Source: Mucidula mucida (Eukaryota; Basidiomycota; Agaricomycetes; Agaricales; Physalacriaceae). Taken from it: a DNA stretch of 64,000 bases. Shown piece after piece: positions 11,513-23,320 of the stretch (position 1 is its first letter; each line of letters starts with the position of its first letter). The stretch lies in NCBI GenBank assembly GCA_015501055.1, contig JADNYV010000003.1, positions 124,001 through 188,000 of the forward strand, given 5' to 3'. Under the pieces are notes generated by a model, which saw only the letters and a list, made by a program, of their open reading frames with translations, was not told the origin of the DNA and did no database searches. A program made the translations under genes and the position numbers.

Positions 11513-14500
11513 ATGCCTGCTGTTACTTTCAAAGCCAAGTCCCTCACCGAGCTACTTACTATTCGAGCTCGCGACCAACCTAACGACCCCTTCATCTACA
11601 CTGGTGATGCTGCCGATGGGCCTAACATTATCTTGAGGTCCCTCACGTATGTATGATAGCCCAGAAGTAATAGAAATCGTCTCATCTTCTCATTACTAGG
11701 TTCTCGCAGACTGAAGCTGCGGTTGACCGCCTCGCCTGGCATTATGCCAGCCTCGGGATTGCACCCAAGGTCGCCCCCGGAGAGATCCCCCCAGTGAAGA
11801 TCGTCGCCGTCCTCACCAGCACGGCAATAGACGAATCCCTCCTCGAGATGGCTCTTGCCAAACTCGGCCTCAGTGCCCTTCTGCTTTCGGTCAACAATTC
11901 TGTGCCTGCGATCGCTCACTTGACCAAGTTGACCAAGGCGACGCATCTTATTTACGGAAGCAAGTTCGTCCAGGAAGCCAAAGAAGCCAGAGATGTGCTC
12001 AAGTCGCAAGGCTACGAGATCGACATCCACCCGGACCAGCGTTTCCCTCTTTGGGGACCTGAAGGAGTCGAGAACTCTAAAATCAAACCTTTCAAAGCTG
12101 TTCTCACACCAGAGCAGGAGACTTCCCGCCCTGCTGTCATTCTACACTCCTCGGGATCAGTATGTCAATACCTCGCCATATTATTATGTATCCGCTAATG
12201 ATTTCGTAGACTGGTTTCCCTAAGCCCGTCCGGATCACTCACTACGGTCTCATCGCCAATGTTGCTCTCAACCAGAATAAGCCTGGTTTTAGTACACTTC
12301 CCGTCTTCCATGGTTACGGTCATTTTGCGGTGTACGTTGCTTCATGGTCATTCGAGCCTTTCATTGACTGCGTCTAGCTTCCGATGCATGTATCCAGGTC
12401 TTCACCTGACGCTCTTCCCTCCCCACTTGCCCTTGACATCCGACAATATCTGTGCTGTTCTTGCTTCTTCTCCTCCTGTTCGTCAATGCTTCGCAGTTCC
12501 CTATGTTATCAAGGTATGTTACGTTTCTGCCTAAACATTTCCATTACTCATCGGATATCCACAGCTTCTGGCAGAAACTGCAGAGGGAGTCAATGCTCTC
12601 GCAAGCTTTGACACCGTCAGCTATGCTGGAGCACCTCTCCCTGACGATCTTGGTGATCGCCTCGTTAAGTCTGGCGTCAACTTGCTCAGTATATACGGGA
12701 CGACTGAAACCGGATCTCTCATGAATTCTAACCGTAATTTCACTGCGGACAAGCTGTGGAATTGGGTTCGCCCTCTGCCTACGTCGCTCAGCTACCTTGT
12801 CTTCGAACCTCAGGGTGCTGATACCTTTGAAGTCGTCATCAAGGATGGATATCCTCCAAAGGTAGGTATCTATATCTGACTCTCGATCACACTTCATAAC
12901 TTGTGATAAGATCGAAACCAACCGTCCTGATGGATCCTACGCTACGAAAGATCTCTTCCTTCGCCACCCAGAACACAAGAACTTGTTTAAGTATGTTGGC
13001 CGACTAGATGACACCCTCGTCCAAATTTTGGGTGAGAAGACGAACCCTGTACCTATGGAACTATGCATCCGAGGAAACAGTCCGTATGTGGCCGAAGGTG
13101 AGTTTTCGCTCACGGAACGTTGACTTACAGCTCATGTTTGTGCAGCTGTCGTCTTTGGCGCGGGACGCCCACAGACCGGTTGTTTGATTCTCCCGTCAGA
13201 ATTGGCCAAGGACTTCACCCACAGACAGTTGATGGAGAAGGTGTGGCCTGTCATCGAGCAAGCTAATGCTGAAGCGCCCACTCATTCTCGTCTACTGCCC
13301 GAGATGGTCGAGTTCTTGCCGTACGTCTCCTCCCTATTCGTAGGTAATTAAGCCTGTCTCAATCTCCCTCAGTCATGGAACCACAATACCGGTCGCTACG
13401 AAGATGAGCATTCTTCGTCCAGCTTGCTATGCGAAGTTCAAGGATCTCATCGGTATGCCCTACGCTTTTATACGCACAAGCCTTGCTGACTTTCAGACAG
13501 ACAACATCTATAAACGATTTGACCGTGATGACGAAGAGGTGGAAATGAAGACACTGACTGGACTCGAGTTGGAAGATTATCTGTATAACACCATTGCCAC
13601 CGCACTCGGTCCCAGCAGATCGGCTAAGCTGGACAGGAAGGTTGACTTGTTCTCGTTCGGTGTCGATTCGTTGCAGGCGACGAGGATCAGGAACAGTGTG
13701 CAGAAGGAGATTGAGCTCGGTGGCCATTCCCTTAGTCAAACAGGTGCGGCTGACTGCGCTGACCGAGAGACCTGTACTAATACTCGATTAGTGGTCTACG
13801 AACATCCATCGGTCGAGAAGTTGGCCTCTTTCCTTACTCGTCTCAAGAGTGGGGATGGTGCAGGAGAGAGTCAGCACGAGACGAAGATGCTAGCTTTGCT
13901 GAATAAGTGGATTGTCAAAGTCGGAAGGCATTCCGTCGGCCCGAATGCGCCATCAAAGCCTGTTGATGCTCGCGTGATCGTGAGTTATCCAAATTGAGCA
14001 TATCAACATTCATCTTATTGCCTTCTTATAGATTTTGACCGGCGCAACTGGTTCTTTGGGAGCGCATATCCTCGCCAATTTGACTGCCTCGTCGTCTGTC
14101 CGCAAAGTTATTTGTCTCTCGCGTGCGAAGTCCCATGCCGATTCCCTCGAGCGTGTCAGGGAGTCAGTCAAACTCAGGAACCTCACTATCGATGAGAGTA
14201 AGGTCATATCCTACGCTTCAAACGCACAGGATGAGCTTCTTGGGCTTACCGAGGAAGAATACGAATCTCTCAAGGGACAGGTTACCGATGTCATCCATGT
14301 GAGCCCAATTGATAGTTCTCGCACTGTATCACGAGCTCATACATCTATCATAGAACGCCTGGCCCGTCAACTTTGTCCTTAACATTGACTCCTACGACGA
14401 ACACATTGGTGGCGTTGTGAATCTCATCAATCTTTGTCTTCAGACTTCATGGTCTGAGCCGGCCACCTTCCTGTTCAGTTCGTCTATCAGTTGCCGACAA

Positions 14501-15320
14501 GGATCTCCCGACCCGACTTGCCCTGAAAATTTCCCACCATCGACCGCCACGGCTGCAGGCACTGGGTATGCGCAATCAAAATGGACCGTCGAGAAGTTGA
14601 TGGAGAAGGCCACGGAGAAGAGCGGACTCCCCGTCTCTGTTCTTCGCATTGGTCAAATGGTCGGCGACTCCGTACACGGTATCTGGAATGAGACAGAAGG
14701 TATGACTACTCCTTGAAATCAACTTCTCCTACTAACCTAGTATGTATCCAGCATGGCCCTTGATGTTCAAGAGTGCGAACACTGTTGGTGCGCTGCCCGT
14801 ATACGACGAGGTGAGTCTTTACCTTTCTCGACGGCTACATCTTACTCACCTCTATGTCAGAATCCCTCTTGGCTTCCTGTCGACTTTGCTGGCAAGGGCA
14901 TTGCCGAGGTCGTTTTGAGTACCTCCAAACCCAAGGCCGCCGTGTACCACATCGTCAATCCCAACACAGAGGCCAAATGGGAAACGATCATCGACGGACT
15001 TGCATCTAGCGGTCTCAAATTCGAAAAGGTCGACAAGAATACTTGGATCGAGCGCTTGGCCACGTCGGAACAAGACCCTGCAAAGAACCCCACCGTTAAA
15101 CTTCTGGTTGGTCCATTACAGTTGGTGACTGTCGAATTTGACTCATTGTTTTTCAGCCCTTCTTCCGCATGCGCTATGGTCCCAACTTCAAGAAGCCTAT
15201 GGTGTTCCAGACCGACGAGACGTTGAAGATTGCCCCGAGCTTGGTCAAACGCCCGCTGTCAGCGCTGAATTGGTCGGAAAATGGGTCGCACACTGGAGAA
15301 AGACTGGATTCATCAATTAA
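11513..15320 (+). CDS. NRPS-like adenylation-thiolation-reductase enzyme (carboxylic acid reductase / aminoadipate reductase-like)
   Basis: The single-module enzyme starts at the ATG at 11513. The adenylation domain (about residues 1-560) has HSSGSTGFPKPV, SIYGTTETG, DGSYATKDLF and GRLDDTLVQILGEK. The thiolation domain has FGVDSLQATRIR, whose Ser would carry phosphopantetheine. The C-terminal NAD(P)H reductase domain has LTGATGSLGAHIL, an SDR-like YAQSK and LRIGQMVG. Such A-T-R enzymes activate a carboxylic acid, hold it as a thioester and release an aldehyde or alcohol. There is no condensation domain, and the N-terminus lacks features specific to Lys2, so it is more likely a basidiomycete secondary-metabolite or aryl-acid reductase than the lysine enzyme. 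A one-base loss in GG at 15243-15244 shifts the last 25 codons; the expected end, HWRKTGFIN, stops at 15318-15320. There is no biosynthetic cluster around it. Confidence 0.88.
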
Positions 15321-15691
15321 CTGTATCATATGTAGATTTGCTTGTACAACAATCAATTGTAGAACTTAAAACTATCGTTAGTGCATAGTTCTGTTGGACG
15401 GGGTTGTTGCCTCAATGACAGTAGAACGCCAGCGGCATCCCCAGTTACAATGATAAGCGTCGATAAAGGAAGCAAGTCACAACTGTCCATAATGCATTTC
15501 AGCGTAGAACGTCATATCATTGCAGATGGATAGCTAGATGTACAACAATACTTGAAGCACGACAGTAGAGAGACGGAGTAGGTAGGAGGGAAAGGCAACA
15601 GATACGACATAAAACAATACTCGACAAACAGGGAAGCCATATAGATTTGAGATCGTCCAACTACAAATACACAATGCCTGGAATAGTGAGT

Positions 15692-18396
15692 TCACCACCA
15701 CCTGGTCATTTTGCCCGGCGACTGGCCGGGGCTGTCATACAACAGTTGCGCCCTGGAGCGTCCAAAGAGGCCAGCGGGACTATCGCCATGGCCAGAGGAG
15801 CTCAGCCTATTGAGCTCCTCGTCTAGCAACGAGGAAGGATCATGCGGATCAAACATCCCACGGTATGGCGAAGACATATTGCCAGGCGTTCGGAAGGGTG
15901 AGTCGCCGCTCAAGAAAGGGAAGAGTTTTCGTGGAGTCACAGGTGGTCCACTGCTGGAAGAAACGGTGCGTTTTTTGGATGGCGTTCTGAGTGCGTCGGG
16001 CTCCTCATCGTCGTCCAGAAGGCTATAGGAGGCGACGGGCGGGGGGTTAAGATTGGACTTGTAGTGCGCCAAACTGGTGGAAGGGCTCATGTATAGTCCT
16101 TGATGCGATATGGGTGTACGGATTGGCGAAAGACATGAGCTGAGGAAAGGTTTTGGTGGTGGCGTCGACGGTCGAGCTACCGGGTCGTCTATCGGCGGAG
16201 GTGACCTCAATCTCCCTTTACCCTTTGAGATTCTCGACGAAGCCCTCAAAGGATTTGAGCGCAAGCCCAAGGTTGGAGAAGGTGGGCTTTGTTCTAAACG
16301 AAGGTATTAGACACGACATAAAACCAGCTATACAAGTTTGCACTGACCTTTACTTTCTTCTGCCTTCTACCCTTCACTTTGATGAGGGGTTCGTCATCCT
16401 CGTCATCAGAAGCCATAAGCATAGCAGGCGCGGCATACTTCAGCTGTATACCAGGCTGTAAAGAGTCGTTCTCCTCGGCTGGTGTCTCACCCCAGAATTG
16501 AACGGGATTCAGCTTCGGCGCCGCAAAGACATCATCGAACTGGTCACCGTCAAGCTCGTCAACATCGTCGCGGCCAGAGTCGACAATATGGACTGCCGAT
16601 TGCAAATCCTTGACGCTAACGGTGCCGTCCATCTCGATATCACTCGTCGATACCGGAGGACTAGAAGAGCTGTCATTCGGAGTGAGAGATGGCACTGAAC
16701 TCATGACCGAAGATGTGGAAGCAGCAGACGTCAGATGAGCGGGTGGCGTCCACTTCTGTGTTATCGGGGAAGAAGGGTCGTGGTCTTCGTCTTCAGCCTG
16801 AGGATCAGCAGATGCTGTCGGTGCTGAACCTTGCTTAGTTGATTTGTCGGTGAGTTGGCGGTAGCCGGATGATGCGGGAAGTGGAGGAAAGATAACCTCA
16901 GCTGGTAAGGTCTGCGGAAGACAACTGTCGTAATAAGATTGATGATGTGGAGTAGGTCGCGATGGAGGGAAAATGGGATGTGTCGTGGAAGGTAACGGCT
17001 GGGGAACGGCTTTGGTGTTTCTAGGCTTTTTAGCCTTTCTGTCTGCTTCAGCCGTGTCCTCTAGTTTGGGACGCGCGCGTTTGTTACCAGCAGAAGGACC
17101 TGGTCTGTCCTTGACCTTCATATCGTTGCAAAGCTGTTTCTTGAATCCGCCGTTCTTGAAGCACGCCAGATCCTGATCCCAAATGGCCCACTGGGTGCGA
17201 CCAAGAGCACGCTCCCTCGTGACCTTGCGGAAAACGACGGTGGTACTGAGAACGTGACGAATGCTGTTCATCCACGTTGTCTCACCCCGTTTGAAGTAGG
17301 GATAGACAATGGTGATCCAGTCATAGATTTCTTGCAAGGTGAGACGGCGATCTGGGAGGAAAGGATCGCCTGGCCGAGAATAGCAGCATACGAGCATTCG
17401 GGTTTGGTCGGCGAATATGGCCCCGGTGGCAGGATATACGGTAGTCCATCATACTCCTCCTCTCTCGGTTGTGGACCCATCGGGCCAGGAGAAGAGACGA
17501 GATTGATGACGCCTCTCACAGGTGATGATGGAGGAGATGTTGGGGGAGGCGATGAAGGTGGCAAGGGTGAAGGTCTAGAGCTAGGAGGCTTTATGATACG
17601 CACGGGTGATGGAGTGACGGGTGCCTTGAGTCTTGCAACCTCCGCCGTGGCTTTTGGCGGGGGTGCATACTGCGGGTAGTAGTAGTGGAGATTCGGTAAT
17701 GGAATCAAGGCCGCTGCTGAACGTGTAGGAGTAGGAGATTCTGTCCTAGTGGGTGCATTCAAGGATTGTGCAGCAGTATGCGCTCTATAGTATTTACTCT
17801 GTTGCGGCGTCAATGGCGGAGGAGACTGTCTCGCCTGCCAAAACGGGTTATTAGCGGTTGCCAAGAACAAAAATGCTATTGTTGACCTACCGAGGTCGAT
17901 GTTGACGCGCCCGAATCCTCGGATGGATCGTCGCGCGCCGAGTCAACACTGACGCTCCCACGCGACGCGCTCGGCGGCGACGGGGGGGCCGCACGATCCC
18001 GACGGCCTCTGCGCTCCTTCTTCTCCTTCCTGGCGAGCCTCTGCCGCTCAATGACTACCTCCATGCTATCATATTGGCGTGCAGGCATGGGGAATCTGTG
18101 GGCTCCGACTTGACGGGGGTCGATGGCGGCGGCGACGCGTCTCGCAACGATTGGGAACTCGCCCGCGAAAACGAACGCGACGAAGTGGTCATAGACGTCG
18201 TCGAGACCGAATTTGAGCGAATCTTGGAGCCTGAGCTGGCCATGCTTGCTGAGTCGTGGGAGGAGACGCGTGAGGAAAAGGCGCTGTCCGTCGTCAAAAA
18301 CTGGCGCATCTGATTCGTACGCATGTTGAGCTCCTCGCGCGTGATGCCCATCGAGTTGAGAAGCTGCGAGATGGGCGAGGCCTGCTGGTTCGCCAT
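15692..18396 (-). CDS. Forkhead (winged-helix) transcription factor
   Basis: The gene reads from the ATG at 18396 (MANQQASPISQLL) to a stop at 15692. A Ser/Pro-rich N-terminus is followed by a forkhead domain: KPECSYAAILGQAILSS, then DRRLTLQEIYDWI, YPYFKRGETTWMNSIRHVLS and a wing with RTQWAIWDQDL. This layout is like Hcm1/Sep1/Fkh-type cell-cycle regulators. The C-terminal half is long and acidic/Ser-rich, ending in PRKLFPFLSGDSPFRTP-type motifs with proline-directed sites. Introns are visible at about 17818-17890 and 16271-16331. Two one-base losses in G runs on the plus strand break the frame: GGGG at 18089-18092 and GGG at 17354-17356. The second falls inside the forkhead domain between helix 1 and helix 2. 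Both flanks are well conserved, so sequence error is more likely than a dead gene. Confidence 0.85.
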
Positions 18397-18715
18397 TGTT
18401 TGAACTACAGACGAGATGGCCCAGCGACAAATTGTTGATCCTCAGTGAGCAGCTGCGGACAGAAACAGGGCTGGTTACAGCGTTGTCGAGAAAGAGTCCT
18501 CGTCGTCGTGGACCCCGGCGATGGTACGGGAATAAGATGTGCTGCACGCTGTGTACAGTGGGCGAGTGAAAAATGGTGGGCAGAATACAGTCCAAAGACG
18601 GTAAATACCACGTCGGAGTTGGGAACAACCAGCGCCGTCCGGGTCGCGCCGTGGCCGGCCTCATGTTTTATTTCATTGTTCTTATTCAAGCTAAAGGATG
18701 CACATGTACAACGAG

Positions 18716-21700
18716 TCAACGATATTCTACACAAAAAATTATGGCTGAAATTCTGAGCAGAGCCTCAGTACTGTGGCAATCAGTGAAAATAATTACACAA
18801 GACTTGCCATCTTCGTCAAGGAGTGTCTGTTCATCCAGACAAGCTTGTATGAAGTCCGAAATGATCAAGTGTCTTCGCTTCGGCCTATCAGTGACACGCG
18901 ATGAACAATGGCACGCCAAATTTCAGGGATAGCAGACATACTTGGACGTCTGGTTTATGAGCTGCAACCGCCGGCTGTCATCACGTTTATCGAGCACGAC
19001 GTGTGTCATTTTCGGCTCATCTAAATCAGCAATACGACCTCCGTTAGCAACAATAGTCTTTTCTAGTTCTTCAAAACTGTGTGTGGCTTGATGAACGCCT
19101 GATCATCAACACACTAAACAGCCAACGGACCTTTTGTCAATGTCACGCTCGTATTTTGATTTCACGGACATGCCGAGCCGGCGTGCATTCCTGGGCGAAT
19201 CGAGATAAAAGCATCTGGCATTTGTATATCAGTCATCCACATCCGACAGAATGATTGACAGCAGCGACACTCACAGATGCTTGAAGATGAGCTCCGTGTC
19301 GTATTCCATTGCAGTCTCATCCTCGCCCATCTTCACTTGCTTGGCTTGTCCTCCGGCTATTGATCCATCAGAGAAGACAACGCAATCCAACGAATAGCGC
19401 GTACCTTGAGATTATTCTTCTCGTCCTCATCAGCCGGATCTATTTCTGGCTGTTCGCCTTCCGCGTCGTCATTCGTGACCTTCAGCCAGTCATCCATATC
19501 ACCCTCTTCCACATCCGCGTTGACCGAATCAGCATCCGACTCGTGGCCGAATCATCCTCGAGCAGAGAAGACTTTGGGCTCGTCGACGTGCAGCCATTCC
19601 GCGAGCGCCGGATCTATCTCCTCCTTCTTGGGAACACTGCAGCCGCATTGGTACTCGGACCCGGCCTTGAATTATCAGCTTCACTTTCATTGAACATTCT
19701 GCTCCTGTCCCTCGAGTGTTTCTTCCATGCAATATTCGTCGGTTTGCTGGCGTTCTTCTGTGGCGAAAACGAAATACCTAGCAAGATAATGAGTGTCATA
19801 CATACAGTCAGATCTCAAGCTCTTAATACCGTTTCGAGAGAGGTGCTTGTCGACCTAGCGAAATCGAATCTGAGACCCAGTCAGGCTTCAGAACGTCATG
19901 TATGCCTTTCTTGATCATCAAACTCAGGTCGTAGGCTAAGGCGAAGTAAGTTTAACAAAGTAGCATGACGCTTTCTTGGACTTACGGATTACGACGCCCA
20001 TGAAAATAACGAAGAAGTCTCCATTGTTGACTTTCGGTGCAACCATCTGGGAATGGCCTCCGTTTGTGATGAGTCTATGAGGCCAATTAACTCTGTGTGT
20101 GTCGAAATCGGCTAAGCTGACCCACAATGTCTGCATGTCCTTCTTGTCTTTGGATCCACTTCTGGACTTTGGATCCGCGATCACGACTGCGAGAAGGGTG
20201 ACAAGGAATTGTTCTAACCGAATTAGTTCACATACCAAACTTCAGGCCCTTGAAGATGTCAGATTCAACCGTAATATCCTTAGCGCTAGGTCCTTGATAG
20301 TCCGAGTTGACCATAGCCTGGGGTTATATTAGTCGTGTTCGAGTCCTTGTTTACATATTTATACCTTTGCCTTGGTCTTGCCAATCTTCTTCTTGTTCGA
20401 CTTAGTGCTACGGGTATATTAAGACGTGCTTTTCGGCGGATGCGACAGAGGACGTGCCTTATATCGCTTTCTGCTTTCCTCTTGGACACAGTCTTCAAAC
20501 TCTGGTGGATTCCTATACGTAGCATGAGAATTTACTAGCATAACAAACGACTGAGTAATGTTACCCTCGTCCGTAATACAATCAGTGATGTACAAGTCGG
20601 TTCGAATGGAGACAGCCCGAGGGAACCGCATTGTGTATCCCATATGATACTGATCTAGTATATGTTTATGACTTGAGGATCGAATGAAACGAGGATATAC
20701 CACTAACCTGACTTGACAATTTCTGCCGCCTTGACTTTCAAGATGAACGAGCTGTAAAAGCGATCAGCAACGAGATGGCAGAGCTAGAATATGACAAACT
20801 CTTCTGGCTCCAAATAGACATCTCCCTTGTCTTCCGGGGTCTTTTGGCAGTTTTGTAGAACGCCGGAGGATTTTTGGCATCCCATCGCTTCCAAGGCTTA
20901 CTTCTAATCCAGAGGTAGTCGGCATATGTGAGTCCGGATCCTATACGAACAAACGACCGATATCTGACACGCAGTGAGAACGACGAGCATTCAAAAATTG
21001 AAAGACGAACTTCACGTCGTCGTCGTCGGCACCGGGTCCGGTCTCGACAACAGCGCATACCAGGGTTGAAACGCCACCGCCCGCGATCCAGTACCATAAT
21101 TACCAGCTGAGAGGCGTTCTCAATGCACCGCAGATCTCCGAAGATGTGTGTGTGGCGTACCGATGACAATCACATCAACCGTTTCACCCATGTTGTCCTA
21201 CAAGTTGCCGACGGATTAGTGGCGTTCGAAGCACATAGCGCGACGTACCATGTATTCCGGCTTCACTTTAATCCAGTCTCTGTTTCTACCATTGAGCACG
21301 TACTTGGACAGGGGGTGCTTGATCACTAGGCCCTCTCCTCGCGAGGCCATGACTTCGTCCATCTTCTGCCTGACGTCCGCTGCGGTTGAGCCTTTAAACT
21401 CAATGGCAAACTCAATTCGTCCGGATATCTCCGTCAGACAGGCTCTCATGTTCTTCTTGCGATATGATGTACTCTTATCCAAAAGAGAACTTCCATTCAA
21501 ATATAACAGGTCGAACACCTTGACTGTACCGGCCTTCAGTCTCGGTAGTACCAAGAGCGAAGAAATGTTACTCACAGCACGGCCGGGGCATGTTAGCTTT
21601 CTTAGTTTTGTCTACGAAGTGTCAGTACAGGCGAAAGGAAGTCTAAGCCGGACATCTACCTCCTGCAGCTGTCTTCAAGGTCCCAAACGGTAAGTTACGC

Positions 21701-23143
21701 TGGGAAACGGGATCCCAGACTAGCATCTCCCCGTCAAGAATGATTCTAATCCGCTGAAGTTAGGGGTAACGCGTCGGCGAATAAACCACATACTCATCGA
21801 CGCGATGGTCAAAGGCCTTGTCAATATACGGGGTCAGACTTCCTTCACCGACGTGTTTGCCATACAGGTAGGTGTAGTCCTTCCCTTTCCTATAAGTACA
21901 TCAATACAACTGATACAGCTAGTGACTGCAGCGTACCGAGAACAGTAGAAGTACTCATTACCCTTCTTGTGGAGCTGCATTCTTTCGCCGTCCAGTTTCT
22001 CCTCAATGAAGAACTCTTTGTCGCCCATCTCTTTGACGGTTTCTTCTATTTTCTTGGTTGGACGACTACAGAGCATAGGTGCGAACGCGTGAAACAGACG
22101 AACGGCCTTGTCCTGTAACATGTCCAGATACGTTATCCTAGCGTACAGAGGTACGAACCTGTGCGTTAAGTCGGAATGACGGATCCCATAAAGTCCAAGC
22201 CACTTTCTTGAGATCAGAGCAAGTGTTGAACAGGTCCTGGGCATCAGGATGGAAGACGGCAAAGACAGTTGTTTCCTTGACTGATATAACAAGGTCTGGG
22301 CACAAATCAGCGAGGGAAAAATGGTGAAAACAAAGAATGGCTGCTACCTTTCAGGATGATTCTAGCAATCCATCGTTGCTCCTCGGGAGTAGCACGATTG
22401 TACACACGTGTCAGAATCTTGGATTGGACCTCTCTATTGGCATATCAAATATATAGTAGATACTTTCAGGAGCTAAAGCCACCTTGAACCCATGTTCTCG
22501 GACAGTTCATCCAACAGTGAGTTCAGGTCTTCAATGGTGAGTGTGCTCTCGACCACGGAGGACCGTTTACTGACAACTTCATACAAGACTGTGGGAAAGT
22601 CGCCTGATGCTTTCTATGCAAGCGTCAGTGTAAAGAAAGGCGTCAAAGGGAGTCTCACGTCTTTCTCAGTGGGTTTCTTCCAGTTTATGAGACGAATGGC
22701 ATCTGGATCGCGGGGGCCCAGAGGAATGAGTTTGATATAGGTCTTGGCTAGATTTTGTTCTTTCAGCCCATAGACAGCACGTTCGCGATCTTTCTGTAAG
22801 AAGCGGTAAGACAGGAAGTATGGGTGTTTGTTTCTTACTTGAGGCAATATAAGTCGCAATACTGGATAAAGATCTTTGCCCTTCTCCTCGCGCCAATGCT
22901 ACACAATAATCAGAGCCACAAAACACAGACTTGGGAGAAACATACGTTGAACCAAGCATTGAGTAATTTCTCCTTTCTGTCACGTTTCCGCTCGCCTGAC
23001 AGCTTCTCAAACAATCCAGTGAGAATTCCAAAAGGAGCGGTGCCAAAGTTCTGTGGTGGTTCTAGCGTTAAGCTGATTGTAGCCTGTGAGGCGGTTGGTT
23101 CTGGAGAACCGGGTGCCGAGGTGGGCGCTGGTGTCGCTTGCAT
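18716..23143 (-). CDS. LIG4: DNA ligase IV (ATP-dependent, NHEJ)
   Basis: The start at 23143 gives MQATPAPTSAPGSP. The N-terminal helical domain (PFGILTGLFEKLSGERKRDRKEKLLNAWF) is followed by the nucleotidyltransferase core with active-site motif I FIEEKLDGERM (catalytic Lys) and an ILDGEMLVWDP-type motif III. Further on are FAIEFKGS, RGEGLVIKHPLSKYVL and DWIKVKPEYM. The OB-fold region follows, then tandem BRCT segments that bind XRCC4/Lif1 (GSGLTYADYLW, HMGYTMRFPRA, HLIISDFIQACLDEQTLLDEDG). About 20 short introns are present. One base is missing from the TTTT at 20842-20845 (AAAA on the coding strand), upstream of a PEDKGDVYLEPEEF stretch. The family seals double-strand breaks in non-homologous end joining in the nucleus. 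The exact last exon is uncertain; the TGA at 18716-18718 is the best stop. Confidence 0.92.
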
Positions 23144-23320
23144 TGTTATTGAACGTGGGCTGTGGAGGTAGGAGTCAAGAGCAATATGCGGACGCGCTGC
23201 ACACGTGATCACGAACTTGAAGCCCATATTCGGACCGGGACACCCGTGTGCCAGCTCTGCTTTGGCCGACCACGACGACGACGACCACATATTTCTATTT
23301 CATCAACTAATCGCCTATCA
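23144..23320. promoter_or_regulatory. Bidirectional promoter between LIG4 and the Gin4/Hsl1-type kinase
   Basis: The two start codons face away from each other with only 177 bp between them, so both promoters must sit here or extend into the genes. I see no clear TATA box. Co-regulation is possible but not shown. Confidence 0.5.

Noticed and set aside
11513..18396. A secondary-metabolite gene cluster around the A-T-R enzyme
   Set aside because: Neighbours are a phosphoesterase and a forkhead factor; there are no P450, transporter or methyltransferase genes within reach.
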